In this document: piece after piece, positions 17,001-22,849 of the stretch
Numbering within the stretch: position 1 is the first letter of the stretch
Layout: each line of letters starts with the position of its first letter
Assembly: GCA_020060765.1 (NCBI GenBank)
Contig: JAGUZQ010000027.1
Coordinates: 1-47,009, forward strand
Source of the DNA: Planctomycetota bacterium
GTDB taxonomy: Bacteria > Planctomycetota > SZUA-567
Direction of reading: 5' to 3'
Length of the DNA stretch: 47,009 nucleotides
Notes under the pieces: model-generated
The model's database searches: none
What the model was told of the DNA's origin: nothing
What the model saw: the letters and a program-made list of their open reading frames with translations, nothing else
Program-made: the position numbers and the translations under genes

Positions 17001-18850
17001 CGCGCCAGCAGAGCGTAGCAGTATTCCGTCTGCTGCGCCGGAGCGGTTTCAAAAGCGCAGGCATAGGGAATCAGACCCACCGACCGCTCGGGAAGAATGA
17101 CGATTCTCCCTTTGCCGTAAGTTCCGACCCTGATTTCTCCCTGACCGGAAGGCGACGCCAGTTTCGGCGGGCACCACCTCGTCAGGTAATGGTCAGGCGC
17201 CGCCGCCTCGCCGGTGAGAATGCCGGTCGCTGTTTCGTCCAGCCCGGTGGGGTTGACGTAAACCAGCCCCGTTCCCGCCTCCACCTTTTGCAGAATCAGC
17301 TCCCGCGCCGCGACCGGCAGCTTGTCCCAGCGCAATTCCGAACGGTTACGTTTTCTCGAATAGTCGTCGCCTATCACTATCACCTCAGCCTCTTTTTTCA
17401 GTTCCCGCATGAACAATGCGGAAAGGTCGCGTTCCGGCATCATCCGCATTTCCTGGGGCACGTAGCCGTAACCGGTTTCACTCACCGAACCGCCCTCCAT
17501 GACGGCGCGGCGGAAGTCCAGATCGACCCTGTGGGAAAGCTCAACTATCTGCCGTTGCTGATTCAGGTCGACCAGGAAAAACGCCCCGATTTTTCCGCCC
17601 GGCAACGGAGAAGCCCACTTGATATGCTCGGTCGGGATCACGTCGGCCAGTTCCGGTATGTAATACTCTTCCCGTGGCGGCTGGTAACGGGCGGTGAGCC
17701 GTTGCATTTTCCAGGCGGTTTTTCCCGCTGCCGGCGTCAGGCGTTCCACGCGCGCGAGTCTTGTGTCTCCGGAAAAAATATCACATGCCAGCAATCCCTG
17801 CGCCGGAAGCACGCCCAGGTCGATTGACTGACAGGCGTCTGCTTTGGTCTCTGCCTCGACAGTCGCCATCTCTTTCAGAATTGCCTCGGGATCATCGGGA
17901 TTAAGCAGCAGGGGTTTGAGGACAAGCTTGTCCGCAACGGCGGAAAACAGTTTCAGGCCAGCCGTTCCTGCGTCATCAAAATAAATCATCCCCGCGATGT
18001 TTGCGCCTGCGCCGTCGACTTTTTCCAGCCCGGCGAAAGGAATCAGCGCGACTGTCGTTTTCCAGGATGTCCCGTGCGGAATCGGTATTTCGTACAGCCC
18101 CAGTTCCATCGACCCGGTATCCGCCTTTTTCGCGAACCAGTCCAGACCCAGCTCCAGATAAGTGAAGTCGGCGATACAGGCCAGACCGGTCGCGTCCTTG
18201 CCGCCGCTGACCGCGCTCCAGGCACGGGCAGGCTCCTTGTTCCAGGCGCCGCTGTCGGCGGTTCCGGCGTCATATTCTTTTACGCCTTCGTTAGCGGGCA
18301 GGAAAAACTTGAGCGCGCAGCCTTTCGCCTCGATGTTGTTATGCAGCCAGACGCCGGTTCTGACCGGAGCCTGCGCCCGTACCTGCACCGATAGTTCCAG
18401 CTCAACCGAAACGGCGGAGCTGTCGGCGGTGAAGGTAAAGGTCTTGGTCAACTCGACAAACTGCAACTCCCCCTGTTCGCCGACGTGATGGCACGAGAGC
18501 ACGACTTTCTGCGGCGAGCGTTCCGCAAAGCTGACGCTATAGGGATTGGCGTGAAAGGAAGCGCTCCATTTTTGCGGCCGGATCAGAACCTTCAGCAAAC
18601 CGTCGGCGGAGCTTCCGCTATTTGCGGCGAATTCCTGCCCCCGATAGACAAAACTGGTGACGTTCGCGCCGCGCGCGGGTTCGAGCAGTGCGCGGTAGAA
18701 CGGCGTCGTTATCAGGATATCTATATTGCCGTCTCCGGTCAGGTCTTTTTCCTCGACCGTGACCACGCCTTCGCCAGCGTAAACGGTCTCGATCGCGAGG
18801 ATGCAAGAGATAAGCATAATACTGGCAAGGAGGATGAGAATATTTTTCAT
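14081..18850 (-). CDS. Very large secreted GH42-like (beta-galactosidase-type) protein
   Basis: A 1589-residue protein that starts MKNILILLASIMLISCILA, a signal peptide; ATG 18850 is preceded by AAAGGG. Residues about 1-800 are beta-rich and include a Rossmann/amidotransferase-like segment (EAEVIVIGDDYSR). Residues about 830-1200 form a GH-A type TIM barrel closest to GH42: QWGDEMSY with E945 as candidate acid/base, then FREWLQKRHGTLAALNAEW, a stretch characteristic of GH42. A glutamine-amidotransferase-like fold follows (RIGIVYSQPS, LAKFVADGGWLIADAMPG), as in GH42 domain B, and a beta tail ends the protein. GH42 enzymes are usually 650-700 residues, so more than half is extra. The nucleophile could not be placed with confidence. 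It is first in an operon with the 13205-14065 gene. Confidence 0.8.
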   Translation of the reverse strand: MKNILILLASIMLISCILAIETVYAGEGVVTVEEKDLTGDGNIDILITTPFYRALLEPARGANVTSFVYRGQEFAANSGSSADGLLKVLIRPQKWSASFHANPYSVSFAERSPQKVVLSCHHVGEQGELQFVELTKTFTFTADSSAVSVELELSVQVRAQAPVRTGVWLHNNIEAKGCALKFFLPANEGVKEYDAGTADSGAWNKEPARAWSAVSGGKDATGLACIADFTYLELGLDWFAKKADTGSMELGLYEIPIPHGTSWKTTVALIPFAGLEKVDGAGANIAGMIYFDDAGTAGLKLFSAVADKLVLKPLLLNPDDPEAILKEMATVEAETKADACQSIDLGVLPAQGLLACDIFSGDTRLARVERLTPAAGKTAWKMQRLTARYQPPREEYYIPELADVIPTEHIKWASPLPGGKIGAFFLVDLNQQRQIVELSHRVDLDFRRAVMEGGSVSETGYGYVPQEMRMMPERDLSALFMRELKKEAEVIVIGDDYSRKRNRSELRWDKLPVAARELILQKVEAGTGLVYVNPTGLDETATGILTGEAAAPDHYLTRWCPPKLASPSGQGEIRVGTYGKGRIVILPERSVGLIPYACAFETAPAQQTEYCYALLARAIIWAARRDQADRLNPPSIREDKSVAFSVDVSDKAVHGTWELRDSFSRVIQSGTLANNNWALNIIPACRGNYYLHQYLTREGKAIDWRVDEIPVTSPNFIDEAMIESMPQRGLPATVRLKIAAENAPALQLAVSLVSAAGTGDCYARTLHPVAAGENLLALPLPETPTIGNRLRLELFAGDKVVDVTELPLNFPDQVRARRDGFFAVLWGAPTGIVDNRSSELALSQLRGIGFDVNLATLSFYMQHDWKVGQSFCDGNFAPMLQNFGHMVLHDRKPLYRYEETKDSSLLQREPCLSGEKFQTDMSKRIELFTAKAENTGMALYQWGDEMSYTFEGARTPIDICFSPDCLRAFREWLQKRHGTLAALNAEWETDYQDWEEVRPKTFAEVKDNLCPWFEHRLFSDYLYCTATLKRNTDKILATDPGALVSESGISMNLLAYGGYDWPRKMAALTHTTPYANACILHQLSPYFPDFRYSVRWIGYNSPFVSNQYAVWDQLFHGARNVSYWCYKHLLKADLSLTPEGERMQVLLTELRGGVGDLLCSGKRRFDRIGIVYSQPSIIAAFALDNRGANTYKMYEENTLGWIEGCYDAGLQPELVPVDRIGERELKILVLPLTFSLSQENADKLAKFVADGGWLIADAMPGIMTENGKPLSIGRLDRVFGITRNAKPELKATDASLQVDAPEAGLAASTLSIRAFEMGVAADGAVARGAIREKPVTVGKLSFSRQATGGGETMLCRDSGKGKAVYLGAVLSSLQNAEKQNIISGLVAAAGLTREVEIREPGGVLAQGLRVNRLAAGKILLLGITEPVEHIPGVVPARMSLNDLREHKHLLELSLAEPRHWYDVRARKYLGEGKTMTVETVIGTGNLFAACPEKIGAVRFDQTRLVGSGGQALHFSGQITGAPSLDSFLSLKFSTGDDRRDARLSQTVPVRNGIFMFDVQLPLLPESSWQITATEIISGASAQAVAEIKP

Positions 18851-18910
18851 GTGCAACCCTTTCCGGCATGAGCAAGCAGAATGATGACCTATTGAAACGC
18901 CCTTTAGAGC

Positions 18911-19190
18911 CAATGCGGTTCAGTTAAGGAAAAAACTTGTACCGTCATTCCCGCGCAGGCGGGAATCCAGGCGGGGAAGCCCCGCTGCTATATTAAGTAA
19001 GCGCTACAGTGCGAACTAAACATTCGCGCGTCTTCGCCCGCGACCAACGGAAGCGCGTTAGTATTATACGCGCGAATACGCTTGCGAAGTATGCGTGCGC
19101 GGCACGCACCTGGATTCCCGCCTGCGCGGGAATGACGATTCGTGACGCTAATGGTCGAACTGAATGATTTTTCCTTTATTGAACCGTATT
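18911..19190. repeat. MITE-like palindromic element, copy 2, with long interior
   Basis: Outer terminal repeats (18911-18934, beginning caatgcggttcagttaagg, and its inverted partner ending about 19190) enclose the 28-base palindromic arms at 18943-18970 and 19110-19137. The interior between the arms is about 140 bases, much longer than in the other copies, and contains small stems such as the gcgggg/ccccgc pair. The last 50 interior bases recur at 22730-22761. Confidence 0.8.
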
Positions 19191-19194
19191 TACT

Positions 19195-20514
19195 CTAGGG
19201 CTCGCACCACGGCCACTCGGTCTTGACCGTAGGCAACATATCCGGCATGACTCCCTTGTGATGCTTGGTATGCCCGTCGCAGAAGACAATGTTCAGCCCC
19301 TGCGAATGCCGATCCGAAAGGATAGGAGGGTCGTTTTTATTTATAAGAGAGGTTGCGTTGACGCGATAACTCTGGCCATTGACGGAACCGGCGTCACAGA
19401 ACAGCAGTGTTTCGCTGGGGCGGTTCAGTTTTTTCCAAATGCCATACGTTCCACCGCCAGCGGAAACGTTGAATGTGTACGTATCAACCAACCACCGGTA
19501 GTCGACATTCCAGTCCGGCCAGTAGGGGTCTCCCGCCAAGTCGGGACAGACCAGCAGGCCGCCCTTACGATATTTCGGCACCATTTTATCATAACCCGGT
19601 TGTTCCACATACTCCGGGTGCATGATACTTGCCCAGGTGCCCATGCCGGTCTGGTAATAGGGGAAACATTCCCGGTTGTCGTCGATGTACAGGGTTCGGC
19701 AGAGCGCCAGTTGCCGCAACTGGCTCGCGCATTCGATCTGCCGCGCCTGTTTGCGCGCTTGCCCGAGAATCGGCAGCATCAGCGCCGACAGAATGCTGAT
19801 AATGGCAATTACCACCAGTAGTTCCACCAGCGTTAAAGCCGAGACAGAACGCAAGTTCTTATATGCCAAAAACTTCCCTGCACTCTGTTTTGGTACGGAG
19901 CTGTCGTTTTTCATGGCGGGTAATCCTTCCTGGCAATAGGCTTCTGACTTTATAGCAGCTAGTTCGCGTTCCGTCAATCCCAACAAATTAAGCTGGTAAT
20001 CCTTGACAAGTTCCATTCGTAAAGCTTTTATAATAAAGGATATCCCTTCCTGGCGAGGAATCAGCGGATCAGCCATGCAGTCGCCCAAAGACTGCATGGG
20101 CGAAGTCACGCGCAGCCTGCCAAAAACGCGATAATGAATGCCCTCCAGATCGGTTTTGACAATCGAACACCCATCTGCGCTCAGCCTCTTAAACTCTTGC
20201 GGCACATAAAGTTCCACAATTTCTAGCAGGGAGTCAATGACACCATAATAATATAGAGCAGAACGGTTTCTCACCACCCCCACCGGTCTGCCGCTCCTCG
20301 TACGCGCCCACAACACCCACCGCATCAGCCAAGATTCTTTCGATTCCACCGAATCCGGCAACCGATAAAGCCCCCGATCAACGTAAAGCCACTCGCCTTT
20401 ACGGCAATGTTCCGCATGGTGATTATCAGGATAACCCGTTGCTATGGCTTGCTTTCTGGTAAAGTAGCCATGTTGTGAAGTTATAATACGCGAAAGTGCA
20501 GGATTCAATCTCAC
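19195..20514 (-). CDS. Fusion of AbiEi-like regulator domain and H-X9-DG pseudopilin (A)
   Basis: A 439-residue protein. Residues 1-185 resemble AbiEi-type antitoxin/transcriptional regulators: HGYFTRKQAIATGY is the winged-helix start, followed by GEWLYVDRGLYRLP, RSALYYYG, ELYVP and SPMQSLGD. Residues 227-250 are a type IV pilin-like helix (LTLVELLVVIAIISIL, Glu231 at the expected +5), and the rest is a pseudopilin head with NIVFCDGH, the H-X9-DG signature. The residue before the predicted cleavage point is Ala226 rather than Gly. The start is a GTG at 20514 with no ribosome binding site; an upstream TAA rules out extension. In contrast, the in-frame ATG at 19914 (Met201) has an excellent one, so two products are possible. 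It is divergent from a second fusion of the same kind. No AbiEii toxin gene is nearby. Confidence 0.85.
   Translation of the reverse strand: MRLNPALSRIITSQHGYFTRKQAIATGYPDNHHAEHCRKGEWLYVDRGLYRLPDSVESKESWLMRWVLWARTRSGRPVGVVRNRSALYYYGVIDSLLEIVELYVPQEFKRLSADGCSIVKTDLEGIHYRVFGRLRVTSPMQSLGDCMADPLIPRQEGISFIIKALRMELVKDYQLNLLGLTERELAAIKSEAYCQEGLPAMKNDSSVPKQSAGKFLAYKNLRSVSALTLVELLVVIAIISILSALMLPILGQARKQARQIECASQLRQLALCRTLYIDDNRECFPYYQTGMGTWASIMHPEYVEQPGYDKMVPKYRKGGLLVCPDLAGDPYWPDWNVDYRWLVDTYTFNVSAGGGTYGIWKKLNRPSETLLFCDAGSVNGQSYRVNATSLINKNDPPILSDRHSQGLNIVFCDGHTKHHKGVMPDMLPTVKTEWPWCEP
19912..19931 (-). promoter_or_regulatory. Strong internal ribosome binding site and ATG inside fusion A
   Basis: On the minus strand AGGAAGGA (19931-19924) is followed by nine bases and an in-frame ATG (19914-19912). 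Translation from here would give a 239-residue pseudopilin starting MKNDSSVPKQSAGK with a leader of ordinary type. This site is much better than that of the full-length GTG start. Confidence 0.6.
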
Positions 20515-20650
20515 TGGTTATGCCGATCATTGAAAGTTTTGTCATCGTACCCATCTATTATATCACGTGGGGTTAATGAGTAAAATAAAGCATTTATAAC
20601 TTTATCATAAAGCCCACCATATTTCTTATATCATATTATATTATATAACT

Positions 20651-20824
20651 TTAAATAATCAATAGAAACAGCCTCTGGTTTCTTGGTTCATGACATGACC
20701 GACAAAACACAACCGTACTCGAGCTGCTGTGACAGACAGGATATGGGCAGGCTAAAGTAGACTCGCTCTTGCTTCGTGATTGCCTCAGCTCAGTAAATGC
20801 CACCTGCTTGTTAGATTCATTCAT
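20651..20824 (-). CDS. Small hypothetical ORF next to the palindromic operator
   Basis: A 57-codon frame starting MNESNKQVAFTELRQSRSKS. The ATG at 20824 has GGGGGAG six bases upstream, one of the best ribosome binding sites in the window, and starts 14 bases from the palindrome at 20838-20873, so it would be first on the leftward transcript. The C-terminal half (four Cys, Ser-rich) looks less protein-like, and I recognise no family. It may be a leader peptide, a tiny gene or the remnant of a longer one. Confidence 0.35.
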   Translation of the reverse strand: MNESNKQVAFTELRQSRSKSESTLACPYPVCHSSSSTVVFCRSCHEPRNQRLFLLII

Positions 20825-20837
20825 CACCGACTCCCCC

Positions 20838-20873
20838 TGCATAAATATAATCATTTTCGATTATATTTATGCA
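20838..20873. promoter_or_regulatory. Perfect 15-bp palindrome between the divergent AbiEi-pseudopilin fusions
   Basis: Arms tgcataaatataatc (20838-20852) and gattatatttatgca (20859-20873) are perfect inverted copies with a 6-base spacer. Each arm contains TATAAT, on the plus strand at 20846-20851 and on the minus strand at 20865-20860, so the site could overlap the -10 boxes of both divergent promoters. No good -35 boxes are seen. AbiEi-type proteins are known to repress their own promoters by binding inverted repeats, which makes the fusion proteins the natural candidates. Confidence 0.65.
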
Positions 20874-20929
20874 AAATAAATTTGCCTGGCGTGTTTCCGT
20901 GCAGTAAGATTGGCTTAACGGAGGTGAAA

Positions 20930-22705
20930 ATGAGCGGAAACTCACATAACCCAAGAGAAAATAAAGCGAGATTGCAGGCTTTGGCTGATTTATCCTATGG
21001 CTATTTTACGGCAAAGCAAGCGATCGAAAGCGGTTTCATCAGACAGAATCATCCTCGTAATGTCTCTTATGGCAACTGGTTATATATTGATAATGGCTTA
21101 TACCGACTGCCTGGCCATGAAGACACCATAGAAGCAAATTTTTGTCGCTGGAGCCTCTGGTCGCGCAATCGGAACGATCAGATTCAGGCGATAATCTCCT
21201 GCGAAAGCGCTTTATTCTACTACGATTTGCTGACCGATAGACCCGAAAAGACACACCTGCTGGTTCCTGCCGGTTTTCGCAAGGCAATACCTGATGAACT
21301 TCTGGTTTATAAGCTTAACAACTTGGCGGATATAAAGATATATGACAAGAAGTCTTTCAGAATAGCGACACCGATACAAGCCTTGCATGACCTGGCTAAC
21401 ACCAATCAGGATAACCTGTTGCTAGACGGAATCATTCGCGAGGCGTTTGCAAAAAAGCTGATTACTGAAGACGCGATTGCCGCTGATCAGACCTTACAGA
21501 ATAGAATGGTTTCTTTCAGTGATTATATTTATGCAAAGAAACCAGCCCTTAATAAATCATTTTCTTCTGTTGAAACAGATAACCCAGTCGTCATGACAGG
21601 CGATGAAACTGGCAATCTGGATATTGTTGACATAATTGAGTCGAAGTTAAAGGATAAACTTGAGCTAAATCTACGTGAGGCCATCAAGTCAGAAATTGAT
21701 AACTTTCTTACCCGGACTGGCGCACAGGACAAACAGAACGGCATATTCAACTCTGCTGATTTAAGCGTTAAAACCATGCAGGAAGCTGCTGTCAATGAGC
21801 AATCGATTGCTCGCACAAATACGCTAGATAATAGCGGAAAATTACATGGTTTTTCCGATAATACCATTACTGTTGGGAAACTACATGAGCAATCGTTTGC
21901 TCAGATGAAAAATGAAGCCCAAGAGAGCGCGGATATATTTGCTTCGATAACCGGAGGCGAGGAAATTTCCATGAGCAAGGTCGATGAACCAGAGACAGCG
22001 CGGAATAGCAGAAAAATTTTCCACCGCCGACAGGCAGCATACACGTTGGTGGAACTGCTGATGGTTATCGCGATCATCTCCATTCTGGCGGCGATGCTGA
22101 TGCCGGCGTTGAAAAGTTCGGTGGCGACAGCCAGGCAACTCGCCTGCGCCAGCAACGTCAAGCAACTGCTGCTAGGGGTGGCGAATTACGCTGATGAAAA
22201 CACGGCCTGGGTGCCGCCCGCCAACGCCATTGGCGACCGCCGGGTCTGGGTGGTATTGCAGGATATCGGGTATTTCGATTACAGCAGTGGCATTCTGGAC
22301 TGCGCCTGCGATTCCACCCGGACTCCGGGCGTAGACTATTACAACTATGCCTGGCGCAAGAAAAACAACCCAGGGCTGGTTTACAATCTTTACTTCGGCC
22401 AATGGCTGGCCTGGAGCAGTTCCTGGAATGTGCTGCCCAAAAAGCTTACCAGTCTCAAGCATCTGGACAAGGACATCATCATTGCCGACGGCGACACGAC
22501 CAACCATAGCAACAATTTCTATTTCGGTTACGACGAACCGTTGTTCTGGTCAGACCACGGCTCGGGCGGCTTGTGGGACAGGCATATCCGGGGACACAAT
22601 CTGGGCTTCCTCGACCTGCATGTGGAAACGGCTACCTATGCTGAATATCTGGCCAGCGACTGGAAGGTGCGTAACGGCATTCTGGTTTCTTCCAACCACG
22701 ACTGA
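20930..22705 (+). CDS. Fusion of AbiEi-like regulator domain and pseudopilin (B), with long linker
   Basis: A 591-residue protein, paralogous to fusion A. ATG 20930 is preceded by GGAGGTG. Residues 1-190 are AbiEi-like: GYFTAKQAIESGF (24-36), GNWLYIDNGLYRLPG, SALFYYD, HLLVP, ATPIQALHD. Residues about 195-347 are a polar linker with helical segments and degenerate repeats (GKLHGFS / GKLHEQS). Residues 371-392 are the pilin-like helix (YTLVELLMVIAIISIL, Glu375 at +5, Ala370 before the cleavage point), followed by a pseudopilin head with HIRGHNLGFLDLH, an H-X9-D form of the C-terminal signature. The first two thirds look AT-richer than the pseudopilin part. An internal ATG at 21971 (Met348) with GAGG eight bases upstream could give a free pseudopilin. 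Confidence 0.85.
   Translation: MSGNSHNPRENKARLQALADLSYGYFTAKQAIESGFIRQNHPRNVSYGNWLYIDNGLYRLPGHEDTIEANFCRWSLWSRNRNDQIQAIISCESALFYYDLLTDRPEKTHLLVPAGFRKAIPDELLVYKLNNLADIKIYDKKSFRIATPIQALHDLANTNQDNLLLDGIIREAFAKKLITEDAIAADQTLQNRMVSFSDYIYAKKPALNKSFSSVETDNPVVMTGDETGNLDIVDIIESKLKDKLELNLREAIKSEIDNFLTRTGAQDKQNGIFNSADLSVKTMQEAAVNEQSIARTNTLDNSGKLHGFSDNTITVGKLHEQSFAQMKNEAQESADIFASITGGEEISMSKVDEPETARNSRKIFHRRQAAYTLVELLMVIAIISILAAMLMPALKSSVATARQLACASNVKQLLLGVANYADENTAWVPPANAIGDRRVWVVLQDIGYFDYSSGILDCACDSTRTPGVDYYNYAWRKKNNPGLVYNLYFGQWLAWSSSWNVLPKKLTSLKHLDKDIIIADGDTTNHSNNFYFGYDEPLFWSDHGSGGLWDRHIRGHNLGFLDLHVETATYAEYLASDWKVRNGILVSSNHD
21521..21537. repeat. Copy of the operator half-site inside fusion B
   Basis: The 17-mer gattatatttatgcaaa here is identical to 20859-20875, the right arm of the palindrome plus two bases. 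Here it encodes DYIYAK in frame. Confidence 0.6.
21797..21902. repeat. Palindromic 16-mer repeated with a 90-base period in the fusion B linker
   Basis: gagcaatcgattgctc (21797-21812) is a perfect palindrome; a copy with one change lies at 21887-21902. The distance is 90 bases, i.e. 30 codons, and gaaaaytacatg segments between them also repeat, giving the protein repeats GKLHGFS and GKLHEQS. Confidence 0.6.
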
Positions 22706-22729
22706 TAACAAGACAAGGTCGTGTCGCAC

Positions 22730-22789
22730 GCGCTTGCGAAGTATGCGTGTGCGGCACGCACCTGGATTCCAGCCTTCGCAGGAATGACG
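22730..22789. repeat. MITE-like element, right-half fragment (copy 3)
   Basis: The segment matches 19079-19137 of copy 2 for about 60 bases with few changes, ending in one palindromic arm (22762-22789). No left arm or left terminal repeat is present; the fragment directly follows fusion B. Confidence 0.75.
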
Positions 22790-22849
22790 ACCGTAAGATT
22801 ATCGGTAAGGCAGAGTTTTTTAACCGTTATTGACGCAAGGGAGACGGAC

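Noticed and set aside
20780..20929. An upstream extension of fusion B starting at 20780
   Set aside because: The extension would cross the palindrome, has no AbiEi similarity, and ATG 20930 has a GGAGGTG site.
19195..22705. A classical AbiE type IV toxin-antitoxin system
   Set aside because: No AbiEii nucleotidyltransferase toxin gene accompanies either AbiEi-like domain in the window.
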